DNA from: Marasmitruncus massiliensis
GTDB lineage: Bacteria; Bacillota; Clostridia; Oscillospirales; Ruminococcaceae
Reading direction: 5' to 3'
Assembly (NCBI RefSeq): GCF_900186535.1
Contig: NZ_FYDE01000004.1
Coordinates: forward strand, 682,001 to 746,000
Length of the DNA: 64,000 bases
The notes under the pieces were generated by a model. The model was not told the DNA's origin, did no database searches, and saw only the letters and a list, made by a program, of their open reading frames with translations. Made by a program: the position numbers and the translations under genes. Below, piece by piece: positions 24,895 to 34,642 of the stretch (its first letter is position 1; the number at the start of each line of letters is the position of its first letter).

Positions 24895-25746
24895 TTAGAC
24901 ATCATATTCAATACGTTTTTTAGCCTGCTCCAAAAGTTGAAACGGGGAATCAATCTGTTCAGAATAACGTATGGTCCCTATACGCATATCCAGGGCAATT
25001 TTACGTTTGCCGGAGGCATCCCTTAAATCAATTTTTTCCAGCTGTTTTTCCACACGGTCAATTATAACATGTATGGAATCGGAGTCGGTAAATAAAAGGG
25101 TTCCCCAAAGGTAAGGGCTGCTGTCAAGGAGGTAAACCGCGTCTTCTTCTCTCAGGCAGGAAGTGATCACCTCTGAAACCTGTTTGACCAGACGCTCCAG
25201 TCCTCCCGGCCCTATCATCTGAGCCAGTTCACGCTGGAAGCGGAACTGCCACAAAAGCAGCACAAGCTCCATCTTGTACCGGCGGGATATCTTCATATAC
25301 ACATGGCATTCTCTCTCATAGCTGCGCATATTTTTCAGTTCGGTGAGTGAATCGACGCCTGAAAGCCTTACAAGCTGTGACCGAAGCCGCTCATTCTCCT
25401 TCTCCTGTAACAGCGTACGTCTGGTAAACAGATGTGTGGCAGCAGTCACACAAGGGGACCATACCATCCAGAAATAAACATCGGGCGTAAACGAGACCCC
25501 TTTGAGTGCGGAAAACAGGATTAGATAGGTCACATAGCCGAAGATCAAGACCATGTTTAAAATAAGACCTGCGGTGAGGGAAGAAAAGTACGTGGCGATT
25601 GCCACTGCAAAAACAACAGCTAAAATGATGGCGTTTTTCAGTAGATAATCGGGAGATGCCGCGACAAATAACGTACAGATGAAAAGCAGAAGCAATATGC
25701 ATACGAAAGAAAGATCAGCGATCAGAGCGTTTTTATCACCCCTCAT
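24895..25746 (-). CDS. Membrane protein with degenerate GGDEF domain, probable c-di-GMP receptor
   Basis: A 283-residue protein: about four membrane helices in residues 10-105, a short coiled coil (about 108-128), then a GGDEF-like domain opening with VDSLTELKNMRSYE. The catalytic GGDEF position reads DSSPY (208-212), so cyclase activity is not expected, while the inhibitory-site RxxD is kept as R199-E-E-D202 exactly five residues earlier. Helices plus a degenerate GGDEF with an intact I-site is the logic of PelD, the c-di-GMP receptor of Pel polysaccharide synthesis. The ATG at 25746 overlaps the BcsB-like stop by 11 bp, so it is the last gene of the exopolysaccharide operon and probably its switch. 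Confidence 0.8.
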   Translation of the reverse strand: MRGDKNALIADLSFVCILLLLFICTLFVAASPDYLLKNAIILAVVFAVAIATYFSSLTAGLILNMVLIFGYVTYLILFSALKGVSFTPDVYFWMVWSPCVTAATHLFTRRTLLQEKENERLRSQLVRLSGVDSLTELKNMRSYERECHVYMKISRRYKMELVLLLWQFRFQRELAQMIGPGGLERLVKQVSEVITSCLREEDAVYLLDSSPYLWGTLLFTDSDSIHVIIDRVEKQLEKIDLRDASGKRKIALDMRIGTIRYSEQIDSPFQLLEQAKKRIEYDV

Positions 25747-27907
25747 AGTTCCCCTTCTTTCTGTACTTGACAAGTAAGGACGCCGCCGCAACAGCCAAAA
25801 GGAACAGGACGAGCGCCGTTGCCAGCAGCAGCCGCTTCACGTCGCCGCGTGCAGCCAGCTGATCTAAAACAGGAGGCCTGTCGGTGTTGTCTTCCGGTTT
25901 GAAACGGTAGGCAAACACCTGCTTTGCGTCAGCAACAAAGCCATCTCCATAAATCTTCCAGAGGTTTTCTGAAGAGCCGATATAGTCTGCCGCGCGCAGC
26001 ATCGCTTCATCGCTGGCGCCTGTTACAGGCATCAGCGCACGTTTGTCCTCACTGTAAGGGGAATCGAGCAGTTGTACCGTCCCTAAAGAAGTGCCGTAAT
26101 TGGGGTCAATCAGCATTTTTTCATTGGAAAGCAGCGTTTTCCCATCCGCGCTGAAGCGGAAGAACAGGGCATCGTTTACCTGCTGAGCAAATTTGTTTTC
26201 GCTGAAACGGCCGATGCTGATAATATTTGCCTGCTTCAAATCCCCGGGCTCGGACATATGGGCCACGCACAGCGATCCGGTGTTGTCCTTGAGGGACTGC
26301 CCAAAGGTCAGCATGATTTTTCGAAAGGCTTCATAATCGGCGGAAACCGGTTTGTCCGGCATGACTACCACCACATGATTGAAGCTGCCGTCTTTCATAA
26401 ACGGACTGGGATAATTTTCAAAGAACAATGTATCAATCTCCGTGGAGGACAGTTTGAGCATACTTTCATTGGAAATCCAAGCCCAGGGCGTTTCCGATTG
26501 ATTAACAGCACACCAGAGGTCCTTCATTTCGAGATCGAACGAAACTCTTACGGTAAAGTTGCCGCTGATTTTCAAATCTGAGGGAATGTCCAGCAGGAGG
26601 GTATCCCCCTGCGCCTTTTCCCGCGTCAGCTTTTTGCTTCCTACCGGATTCTCATTCATGTAAACGGTGACCAGAGAACGATCAAAATCAAGGTTTTCCG
26701 CGTAACGGATTGCCAGGCTGATTTGGCTGGAATACGAAAGCCTTCGGTTTGCGGGATATTGAATAAAAAAAGAAGCGCTCTGACGAAAAGGGCCCTTTAC
26801 ATAGCTGCCGGATTCATCCGTTAACCTCAGATACTGCTGCGGTTCCGATTTTGGACTGCGCACATCCTCCTCTGCGCTTACGGGGCGAAAGGCAGTCTGC
26901 AGCTGTGCCATATAAGAAGCGTTTCCAAGCAGGCGGGCAGCGTTCAGAAGGGCGTCGCCGCTGTTTCCGGTAATCAGAAGCACAACCGCCCCGGCATCGT
27001 TTTGAACAAGGGTTATGATGGCGCTTTGTTCGGCGGCCTGTCTTTGTTCGAGCGTCAGACGGTCTTTGACAACAGGAAAAAGAGAATCGTACCTGCTGAT
27101 GAAAATGCCGTATTTTTCTGAAAAAAGCGTTTGCTCATCCGGAATGGTCCGAAATGCGATATTTTCGTAAAACATCTGTGACTGGCCGGAAATCCCGGCT
27201 AATACAGCAGCCGCGGCACTCAGTTCCACATCATCAGGATCTGAACCGATTACAACTGCGCTTTGCCGGTTTTCCAGCGCGTCAATCGCAGTAAACTGCG
27301 CGTAGTAAGCGGCAAGTGTGTCGGAGGATGCCCGCGGAAAGTAGGAAATCGCGAAAGACGATTCCTTCGATAGTTCCATCCAGTTTGCTTTGGAAACATC
27401 GTCCACGCAGGGCGACGAATCTCTTGTACGGACAGAAGCTTCTATGACCAGATCGTTGGAACCTTGCCGGATTGCCTCTGCCGGAAGGGTTACCGTAAGC
27501 TCCTGTTTCGTGCCTGTATCGGGAAAAATACGGGCAGAATAAAAGTTCTGTCCGTTTAAAGACAGCGTAAGATCGGAAATTGTATTGTCCGCCAATTGGG
27601 AAGCGCTGAAGCGCAAAGTAAGCGAAGCACTTAGAATCTCCCAGTTTCCTGCGGAAAAATGCTCTGTACATTGTGAAAATAAGCCGGTCAGGCTGTACGC
27701 GCTGTCAAATGCCTCCTGATGCAGATAGGGAGCCGGTTCCTCCGGTGCGGGAGATACGGACGCAGCCGGAAAATCTGCCGGAGACTGATCCTGTACGGCT
27801 CTGTCCGGAGAGATGTCTTCTGCGTACGCAGCCAAAGATCCGCCAAAGGCGGCGGACAGCGCTATCACAAATGTCAAGACGATCAGCCGGATTCGTTGAT
27901 ACTTCAA
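25736..27907 (-). CDS. BcsB-like cellulose-synthase partner protein
   Basis: A 723-residue secreted, membrane-anchored protein: signal peptide (about residues 1-28, ending AAYA), a long beta-rich extracellular part and one C-terminal transmembrane helix (LLLATALVLFLLAVAAASLL) followed by a short basic tail. Length, topology and blocks such as SLTLRFSASQLADNTISDLT and NHVVVVMPDKP match the BcsB family, which guides the glucan out of the synthase. The TTG at 27907 with AGAGGA upstream gives a proper signal peptide; an ATG at 27955 is an alternative that overlaps the synthase gene. No BcsC is expected in a Gram-positive. Confidence 0.85.
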   Translation of the reverse strand: MKYQRIRLIVLTFVIALSAAFGGSLAAYAEDISPDRAVQDQSPADFPAASVSPAPEEPAPYLHQEAFDSAYSLTGLFSQCTEHFSAGNWEILSASLTLRFSASQLADNTISDLTLSLNGQNFYSARIFPDTGTKQELTVTLPAEAIRQGSNDLVIEASVRTRDSSPCVDDVSKANWMELSKESSFAISYFPRASSDTLAAYYAQFTAIDALENRQSAVVIGSDPDDVELSAAAAVLAGISGQSQMFYENIAFRTIPDEQTLFSEKYGIFISRYDSLFPVVKDRLTLEQRQAAEQSAIITLVQNDAGAVVLLITGNSGDALLNAARLLGNASYMAQLQTAFRPVSAEEDVRSPKSEPQQYLRLTDESGSYVKGPFRQSASFFIQYPANRRLSYSSQISLAIRYAENLDFDRSLVTVYMNENPVGSKKLTREKAQGDTLLLDIPSDLKISGNFTVRVSFDLEMKDLWCAVNQSETPWAWISNESMLKLSSTEIDTLFFENYPSPFMKDGSFNHVVVVMPDKPVSADYEAFRKIMLTFGQSLKDNTGSLCVAHMSEPGDLKQANIISIGRFSENKFAQQVNDALFFRFSADGKTLLSNEKMLIDPNYGTSLGTVQLLDSPYSEDKRALMPVTGASDEAMLRAADYIGSSENLWKIYGDGFVADAKQVFAYRFKPEDNTDRPPVLDQLAARGDVKRLLLATALVLFLLAVAAASLLVKYRKKGNYEG

Positions 27908-27927
27908 GACTGCAATTCCTCTGTTCT

Positions 27928-29178
27928 TTATTGAAATCGTTCTGTTTTGTACCATTTGGTCTCATGGTGAAAGAGTTTGTCCTTTAAATACTGGAAAAGT
28001 CCATAAGCGGCAACCACCATCCACATTTTTGAGTAGGTAAAGTACATCGCGCCGATCATTGCGGCATTGGAAAGCGTCAGTTCCCCTTTTTCCGTGGTAA
28101 CGGTGACAAATGTCCCCAGAATGAATAAGATGATTGCCAAAATCCAGAGGAGGTTGCTGAAGCTGGCAAGGGTGGTGTGGATCAGCCCGCTTACATTCAT
28201 CAGCAATACACTGTCGGAAATGATGAGTGAGGTGAGCAGCAGAAAATAAGTGGATAAAAAATAACAGATATCAAAACGGATATGGCCCGCTCTCGGATTA
28301 AAAAGTAACGGAAGATTTTTCACAAGAACATAGATATTTCCTTTTACCCAGCGCGTCCGCTGCCGAAACCAGACTTTAAACGTTTGGGGCTCCTGTTCCC
28401 ATGTGACCGCCTGGGGTAAAAATTTGATAAAATATCCCATCAGATAAATTCGAAAGCTAATTTCAGTATCTTCTGCAATTGCGTGAATATCCCAGCCACC
28501 CATCTGTTCCAAAATTTCGCGCCGAATAATAAAATTCGTACCCGGGATGGTGCATAGTTTCATGAGTTTCCACCGCCCTGCCTGTGCCATCCACTGAAAA
28601 GCCAGCGTTTCAATATTAATAAAGCGGGTTAACCAGCTGGCATCTTTATTTCTCGTACGAAATTTTCCGATCACGGCACCAAGAGAAGGATTGGAGCAGA
28701 TTTCTGACACAAGCAGTCTCAAAGCATCGCGTTCCGGGGTGTTATCCGCATCATAAATAACAATGTAACTGCCGCAGCACTGCTGAAAACCGATGTTAAG
28801 GGCATTGGATTTTCCTTTTCCGCCTGTTAAGCTGTCCGTGTTGATAATTTTAATGGTTCTGCCGGGGTTTTTTTCACGGATATCTTCTAATAGCTGTGCG
28901 CTGTTGTCGGACGAATTATCATTGATTACAATAATTTCGTATCGGTTTTGCGGATAATCAAATGCCAAAAGAGAAAGCAGAGTCTGGGAAATTACAATCC
29001 CTTCATTGTGGGCGGGAACCATAATAGAAACCATAGGAAAATCCTTCGGCTGCACAGGAACATACCCGATACTTTCCACGTAATACCGGTATCCTCCTGC
29101 AATCAGAACAACATTAAGCAGCAGCAGAGACCAGATACAGACTAAAGAAGCCAGCATAAGCCAGTCTACAAGATTCAA
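27928..29178 (-). CDS. Processive family-2 glycosyltransferase (exopolysaccharide synthase)
   Basis: A 416-residue membrane synthase with one N-terminal helix, a cytoplasmic GT2 domain and several C-terminal helices. Catalytic motifs are all present: VPAHNEG, YDADN (metal and UDP), AEDTEISFR (base in the TED-type motif) and RQRTRW (QxxRW), which together mark processive synthases such as cellulose or poly-GlcNAc synthases. There is no C-terminal PilZ domain, unlike BcsA. The start is a TTG with GGGAGG 4-5 nt upstream. It lies between the DUF2334 and BcsB-like genes and is the core of the operon. The sugar polymerised cannot be told from sequence. Confidence 0.9.
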   Translation of the reverse strand: MNLVDWLMLASLVCIWSLLLLNVVLIAGGYRYYVESIGYVPVQPKDFPMVSIMVPAHNEGIVISQTLLSLLAFDYPQNRYEIIVINDNSSDNSAQLLEDIREKNPGRTIKIINTDSLTGGKGKSNALNIGFQQCCGSYIVIYDADNTPERDALRLLVSEICSNPSLGAVIGKFRTRNKDASWLTRFINIETLAFQWMAQAGRWKLMKLCTIPGTNFIIRREILEQMGGWDIHAIAEDTEISFRIYLMGYFIKFLPQAVTWEQEPQTFKVWFRQRTRWVKGNIYVLVKNLPLLFNPRAGHIRFDICYFLSTYFLLLTSLIISDSVLLMNVSGLIHTTLASFSNLLWILAIILFILGTFVTVTTEKGELTLSNAAMIGAMYFTYSKMWMVVAAYGLFQYLKDKLFHHETKWYKTERFQ

Positions 29179-29188
29179 ATTGCCTCCC

Positions 29189-30499
29189 TCAGTCCCGATA
29201 AAATTTCTGCCGGTTTATTCTGCGCCCGATATGGAGCAAGATGACGAACACGAGAATACTGATTCCGACGATTGCGATGAGTATGCGATTAGTTTGTGTA
29301 AAAAAACCGGCCATATTTGCCTGTTCCACAGGCCGGTAAACAAACTGTGCGTCTTCGGGCGATTCGTCGTAAACAGGTGTGCTTTCCCCCAGTACTGACC
29401 GGTAGTCTGACAAAGTGAGCCAGCAGGTTTTTATAGATTCGATTGCCTGCGAAAGTGCTTCCTGAGATTCAAACAAATGAAAACCAATCATGGTATTGAT
29501 CGGCAGCGCACCAAAGTTTTTTTGTGCTGGAACTATATTTTTAAGTTCTTCAAAGGGAATTTCGAAAGGAGGAAACTCCATATCCAAAATCAATACCCCC
29601 TCCTCCGAAAATGCATTTTTTGCTCTCGCTATCTTTTCCTCAAGGGGTTCCCGTTCTGTTTCATACTCTCGAACAATCGGCTCATGCAGCACGACAGAAC
29701 CACCTTTTGACTGTACATACCGCAGCGCCTGCGTATAACGGTGGAAAGCGGGATAATCAAGATTGTCATAAACAGGCATCACTCTGACAATAAAAGGAAT
29801 GCCGTTTTGATAAAACTGATCAGCAGTCAGATAAAGCATGTCAAGATCTGAAAAGGGATACACTTCGTCAATCAGAACGTACATTTGGCCTGTTTGCTGG
29901 TGGTCATCTCTAAACAGGCGGCTCATCACTTCGCCGAGCACTACGGCGCCCAAACCATCCTCCTGAAACCACGGAAGGTAAGCGATATTGCCAGACAGTA
30001 CGGCATATGGAATGGTTTCTCCGGAAAACAGTTCCAGGTTTCCGTATACTTCTCCGATATAGGTATCAATCAAATCAGCCGGTTTCCGCATAAAAAAAGT
30101 TTGTGCATGTTGTTGGTAGGTAAGACGGATTTGTTGATTTTCCATCGAAATCGTATGAATTCCATCCACCGGGCCAGCCTGTTCCCCAATACAGATTGTC
30201 GGGATTCCATCGGCCAGCGCGTCTCGATAGGGCCGGTTGATTGTTGTAACCAGATACTCATAATTTTTCAGAAACCCCTGCCGGTAATTACTTTCTGAAA
30301 TCGCATCTACACTTTTTCCGGTGGAACGGATCAGTTCTTCTAGTACCGCGCGCCCATTGTTTTCATCACAGACTAAGAGAACCTGTGCTGTTTTTTGATT
30401 ATTTTCCTGTGGGGAAGCAGCAAACACATTGGCTGGAACAAGCAGGATTACGGCCGCAGCAAACGCGATTGCCCGAAAAAACAGCTTCAATAAAATCAT
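29189..30499 (-). CDS. DUF2334 protein, polysaccharide-deacetylase-like, membrane-anchored
   Basis: A 436-residue protein with a signal peptide (residues 1-27), a DUF2334 domain in the middle and a C-terminal transmembrane helix (about 406-425) followed by a basic tail. DUF2334 is related to the polysaccharide deacetylase fold. The segment MYVLIDEVYPFSDLDML carries the acidic residues and VVLHEPIVREYE the His of the fold. It could modify or bind the polymer outside the cell. It overlaps the GH8-like gene by 4 bp upstream and is 10 bp from the synthase downstream. Catalytic activity is uncertain. Confidence 0.8.
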   Translation of the reverse strand: MILLKLFFRAIAFAAAVILLVPANVFAASPQENNQKTAQVLLVCDENNGRAVLEELIRSTGKSVDAISESNYRQGFLKNYEYLVTTINRPYRDALADGIPTICIGEQAGPVDGIHTISMENQQIRLTYQQHAQTFFMRKPADLIDTYIGEVYGNLELFSGETIPYAVLSGNIAYLPWFQEDGLGAVVLGEVMSRLFRDDHQQTGQMYVLIDEVYPFSDLDMLYLTADQFYQNGIPFIVRVMPVYDNLDYPAFHRYTQALRYVQSKGGSVVLHEPIVREYETEREPLEEKIARAKNAFSEEGVLILDMEFPPFEIPFEELKNIVPAQKNFGALPINTMIGFHLFESQEALSQAIESIKTCWLTLSDYRSVLGESTPVYDESPEDAQFVYRPVEQANMAGFFTQTNRILIAIVGISILVFVILLHIGRRINRQKFYRD

Positions 30500-31638
30500 C
30501 CTTTGCTGGTATTTGTGGTGACAGCCTGCGCACGCAGAGCGGCAAGCGCCATTAAATTATCAAATGAATAGGCTTCCCGGGTTTCAGCATTTGCAAATGC
30601 CCCATAAAGCTGGCTTTGTGTATCGGTAATCTGAAAAGCTTTCATGCGGTCAACTGCCAGCCGCAGAAGCTCCGAATCCTTTTCAGAAGCCCCTAATAAA
30701 ACGCACAGCGCATACACGGCAGTGGATTCCACTTTGGACACGGGATGCCCCTCCTGCGAATATTCCCCGTAAACAGGGCCTTCTTTCAGCCTTTGGCGCA
30801 GCCATGCCGAGGTAGAGGGCGGGCAGGCGCCTGCCTCTGATAAATGCAGGGCGGTCAGCAGCGCTTCCGCCATGCGGATGGTTCCAGAAGAATAGGTCGC
30901 GGAATCTATTTGATAGCGGGTATGAAAAAAGGGAAAGAAGTCCCCGAGGTAACCGTTCAACAGAATTTTTCGCATGTTGGATTCGACTTTCAGCCAGCGG
31001 CGATCCGTTTGACCAAGCAGCCGCATGGTTTTCAGATCGGAAAAGCAGAGGGTGCTGGTCTGCCCGGCTTTTTCGTAAGACTCGTCATAAAAATCCAGCA
31101 GGAAACCGTCCGCAACATTCGTCTGATAAAGCCTGCCGGCATATTGTTCGGACAACGCTTGATACGAAGCCTCCGAAAACGCTTGCGCACCCTCCATCAG
31201 GCCACGCAGGATACGCAGATCGTCTATGGACGCGTTGACCGGATAGCGGTTTCCGTCTTCCCGGACACGGTAGGAAATGATGTTTCCGGAATCCATTGCT
31301 TCCCGAATAAATGTAAGCGTGCGTGTGAATTGCTGTGTGTCTGCGGTCATCGCGTAATATCGCAGCATCAATCCCTGCGATTCGCTCAGTACCTCATGTC
31401 CCGACGCAAGTGCGCTTCCCGGAGAGCCGGGAAGATAGTTTGTGAAAATGCCGCCCCGGCTGTCCGTCAGCTCCGTCTGTACAAAGCGCAGGCACGCCGA
31501 TTCTTCCACTCCCGCCGCGGCAGGCACAGATAAAAACGGTTCCTTCAAAGCGGAGGATTTTTCCTCCGCCCGGCATCCGGTGCATAAAATGCAGCCTGCA
31601 AAAAATACCCCCAGCAGGCGGGAAAGCGCTATTTGCAT
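30496..31638 (-). CDS. GH8-like glycoside hydrolase lipoprotein
   Basis: A 380-residue lipoprotein. The hydrophobic N-terminus ends in lipobox-like sites at Cys16 or Cys22. The mature part is helical with the (alpha/alpha)6 pattern of family GH8: SESQG with candidate acid Glu85 near the N-terminus and NASIDDLRIL with Asp138/139 in the position of the second carboxylate. This corresponds to BcsZ-type endoglucanases that trim nascent polymer in cellulose operons. It overlaps both neighbours by a few bases, so translation is coupled. Substrate is inferred from the operon. Confidence 0.75.
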   Translation of the reverse strand: MQIALSRLLGVFFAGCILCTGCRAEEKSSALKEPFLSVPAAAGVEESACLRFVQTELTDSRGGIFTNYLPGSPGSALASGHEVLSESQGLMLRYYAMTADTQQFTRTLTFIREAMDSGNIISYRVREDGNRYPVNASIDDLRILRGLMEGAQAFSEASYQALSEQYAGRLYQTNVADGFLLDFYDESYEKAGQTSTLCFSDLKTMRLLGQTDRRWLKVESNMRKILLNGYLGDFFPFFHTRYQIDSATYSSGTIRMAEALLTALHLSEAGACPPSTSAWLRQRLKEGPVYGEYSQEGHPVSKVESTAVYALCVLLGASEKDSELLRLAVDRMKAFQITDTQSQLYGAFANAETREAYSFDNLMALAALRAQAVTTNTSKG

Positions 31639-33125
31639 AATACAGCCTCTTTTTTGAGCAGTTGTTCAGCGGCTTGCTTTCGGGAAGAATGCCGGCTTGC
31701 CCGCCATTGAATCCATACAGTGGAAATTAAAATAAAATTTGTAAAGTCAAAAGCCGCGTTATATAAAAAGATATGTTTGGACAGATCTGCGTCTCCCGCG
31801 CCTACAATCGAAACGCCGATTTGCGAAAGACCCATCAATACTGCGCACGCAATGACCCAGGTGCGTTTTCTGTCCCGGAAGCTGATTGCCAAAACCGCTC
31901 CCAGCCAAAGAATCATAAAACCAACCGTGCGTGGAACCAGCCGCTCTTTCATCATGCTGTGCAGGGTAAAGAAAGAGGTCTGCGCGCCCGGTGCTTTGCC
32001 GGCCGATCTTTCGTAATTCCCCATAGCGGCTGGGCGGATGGAATAGGCATTTTGTGCCGCATGGTCAAGCATTTGCAGCAGGCTGTCCGGATGCTCCATG
32101 TAATAGGCGGCTACCGAAACAAAGCCGTAATTCGGGTAAAACCGTGTTTTCAGATCTTCGCCCTCCACATCGGCCGCGGGGTAACGCTCAAAATAAATGG
32201 AACCGTCAAGCAAAGCGTACTGGGGATCAATGTGAAACTGCGCAAGCGCCTCCTCGGGATTCTTCGAGGACGGAAGCACGCCGCGCGTCATGGCGTGATA
32301 TTGATTAATCTCTACAAAATTCTGCGGGATAAGCAGGTATACGGCCGCCCCGGAAGCACAAAGTAAGGAAGAGCACGCAATAACAGAAATCCGCCTGATT
32401 GTCCTTTGTTTTTTGGATGGCCGCTCATCCGGATTTTTTCTGCGGAGCATGACAGGCAGACACAGCAGTCCCAGCAGAATTCCCAGCGGCGCGTTCTGCT
32501 GCTTGGCGCAGACCAGTACGAGACTATTCATCATATAGGCTGAAATCAGCACCCATGAACGGTACCTGTGCTGTCCCAGCAGCAACATGCAGGCCATAGC
32601 CGTTAAAAAGCTGACAAAGACAATCCCCTCGGCATAAAAGGAATTGAAATAAGCCAGATAACCGGTATCCGCAAAAAGCAGCACCGCCAAGGCGGCAATT
32701 ACGTAACCGTAACGACGCTCAATTCCCCAACTGGCGTAGTCAACCAGCAAATAAATTGCAATCAGTGCCCAGATGCAGAGCGGCAAGGCAAGAAACCGGA
32801 TATCAAAAATTTCATCGTTGCCGGTGAATAACCGGTCAAGCAATAAAGCGCCTTTTATAAACGGTGTCTGGGAGGACAACAGGCTGTCTGTGTTCTCATT
32901 GAAGTACTGGTAAATTCCAAATTTGCTGGAAGAATAATCAAAGTACTGGTCTTCCTGATATTTGTCTAATTTATAGATTCCATTTCCCTGTGTCACACGG
33001 AAAAAATCTCCGTTGTCGGCCATCCCGATGATGGGATGGACGAATAATACAAAAATCATGATACAGGCGGCGGCAATGGCCGCAGCTACTGGCGGAGACG
33101 GAGCAGAAAACGTTCGTTTATTCAA
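31629..33125 (-). CDS. Polytopic membrane protein of the exopolysaccharide operon
   Basis: A 498-residue protein with about ten to twelve transmembrane helices and a large loop after the first helix containing MADNGDFFRVTQGNGIY. It looks like the membrane glycosyltransferase-like proteins of unknown function found in Firmicute polysaccharide loci; the Asp-rich start of the first external loop would suit a GT-C fold. It is the first gene of the operon, with TGAGGTAA upstream of the ATG, and overlaps the GH8-like gene by 10 bp. Function not assigned. Confidence 0.7.
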   Translation of the reverse strand: MNKRTFSAPSPPVAAAIAAACIMIFVLFVHPIIGMADNGDFFRVTQGNGIYKLDKYQEDQYFDYSSSKFGIYQYFNENTDSLLSSQTPFIKGALLLDRLFTGNDEIFDIRFLALPLCIWALIAIYLLVDYASWGIERRYGYVIAALAVLLFADTGYLAYFNSFYAEGIVFVSFLTAMACMLLLGQHRYRSWVLISAYMMNSLVLVCAKQQNAPLGILLGLLCLPVMLRRKNPDERPSKKQRTIRRISVIACSSLLCASGAAVYLLIPQNFVEINQYHAMTRGVLPSSKNPEEALAQFHIDPQYALLDGSIYFERYPAADVEGEDLKTRFYPNYGFVSVAAYYMEHPDSLLQMLDHAAQNAYSIRPAAMGNYERSAGKAPGAQTSFFTLHSMMKERLVPRTVGFMILWLGAVLAISFRDRKRTWVIACAVLMGLSQIGVSIVGAGDADLSKHIFLYNAAFDFTNFILISTVWIQWRASRHSSRKQAAEQLLKKEAVLCK

Positions 33126-33284
33126 AAAATTACCTCATTTCTGCTTTTTATCCATCAACGAAAAAGGCAGGTTTTCGTACAGCGGGTTTGCAGCTGTCAG
33201 CAGAAAACGCCCTAACATCAAGTTTCTCTGTTTATAAAACAATAGAAAGCGGTATAACCGATAAATTCTTTTTGGTTTGGCTAC

Positions 33285-33313
33285 ATTATAACATTCAAAT
33301 TTTAAACAATAAA
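33285..33313 (-). promoter_or_regulatory. Possible promoter of the exopolysaccharide operon
   Basis: On the minus strand TATAAT (33285-33290) lies 160 bp before the first gene, with a weak -35 TTTATT (33308-33313) 17 bp upstream. The long leader between this site and the ATG shows no clear structure. Confidence 0.35.
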
Positions 33314-33404
33314 TTCGTTTCCCTTGATCTTTCCACGGATGGAAAAAGTTTATTAATTAAAAATTTGGATTTTGCCGGAGGAGATAGGAAATGGAGAACT
33401 ATCT

Positions 33405-34514
33405 GTGAAACAATTAAAAACGATGATGGTGTTTGGCACACGGCCCGACGCTATTAAAATGATGCCGCTGGTATATGCGTGCCGAAAACGTCCCGAAATT
33501 GATCTTTCTGTTTGCGTCACTGCACAGCATCGGGAACTGCTCGATGATGTGCTGTTTCGTTTTCATGTGCAGCCGCAGTATGATTTAAATATTATGAGGC
33601 CGCGTCAAACTCTGACAGAAATTACCACGCGCGTGCTGACGGGGCTCGCATCCGTTTTTGAACAGGCCAAGCCTGATGTTGTCCTTGTGCACGGAGATAC
33701 CACCACCGGTCTAGCGGCCGGTTTGAGCGCCTTTTATCATCAAATCCCCGTGGGACATGTCGAAGCCGGGCTGCGTACCGGGAATCCCCATTCGCCATTC
33801 CCGGAGGAGATGAACCGCACAATTCTCGGGGATTTATGCAGCGTCCATTTTGCTCCCACCGAGCAAAACAGGCAAAATCTTTTGGACCGGCATGTTTCAG
33901 GTAAGATTTATGTCACAGGAAATACTGCCATCGACGTATTGCGTTATACGGTGAGCGAGACTTATGTGTTTTCGCAGCCCGTGCTAAATACGATTGATTA
34001 TCGCCAAAAAGTTATTTTGCTCACTTCTCATCGAAGAGAAAATCTGGACGGGGGCTTGTCAGAAATTTTTTCTGCTGTGCATATGCTTCTGGAGGCTTTT
34101 TCGGATATTAGCTTTTTATTTCCGGTACATCCGAACCCCGTGGTGCGCAGGCAGGCCCAGACCGCCTTTCAAGGAAATAAAAGGGTATGTATGCTGGAGC
34201 CTTTAGACGTGTTTGATATGCATAACCTGATGAACAGATGCTATTTTGTGATGACTGATTCCGGGGGAATTCAGGAAGAGGCGCCCGCGCTGCATAAGCC
34301 TGTACTGGTGCTGCGCAGAGAGACTGAACGAATCGAGGCGGTACTTGCCGGAACAGCGGTGCTTGCAGGCGTGGAAAGAAATGAAATCTTTACCTGCGCG
34401 TCCCGCCTGCTGCGAGAACCGCTGGCTTATCAGAAAATGTCGCTGGCAAAGAATCCGTTTGGTGACGGCTATGCGAGCGAGCGAATCGTTGACGCGCTGG
34501 TGAAAATCGTATGA
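33405..34514 (+). CDS. wecB: UDP-N-acetylglucosamine 2-epimerase (non-hydrolysing)
   Basis: A 369-residue enzyme that interconverts UDP-GlcNAc and UDP-ManNAc. Family marks are VFGTRPDAIKM at the N-terminus, HGDTTTG, HVEAGLRTG, LLTSHRRENLDG and TDSGGIQEEAP. The best start is the GTG at 33405, with GGAGAA 9 nt upstream. It is transcribed away from the exopolysaccharide operon, and its product could feed that operon or a wall teichoic acid or capsule pathway elsewhere. Confidence 0.93.
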   Translation: MKQLKTMMVFGTRPDAIKMMPLVYACRKRPEIDLSVCVTAQHRELLDDVLFRFHVQPQYDLNIMRPRQTLTEITTRVLTGLASVFEQAKPDVVLVHGDTTTGLAAGLSAFYHQIPVGHVEAGLRTGNPHSPFPEEMNRTILGDLCSVHFAPTEQNRQNLLDRHVSGKIYVTGNTAIDVLRYTVSETYVFSQPVLNTIDYRQKVILLTSHRRENLDGGLSEIFSAVHMLLEAFSDISFLFPVHPNPVVRRQAQTAFQGNKRVCMLEPLDVFDMHNLMNRCYFVMTDSGGIQEEAPALHKPVLVLRRETERIEAVLAGTAVLAGVERNEIFTCASRLLREPLAYQKMSLAKNPFGDGYASERIVDALVKIV

Positions 34515-34642
34515 ATGATAAATTGGATGTTTCATTTTTAGCAGTTGTTTAATTGGCCGCTATTGCTATTTTGGTTAAATAACGCAACCTCCATGCGAAG
34601 CTCATCTTTATACAGGTATTTTTAAATTAAAGAACACCAAAA

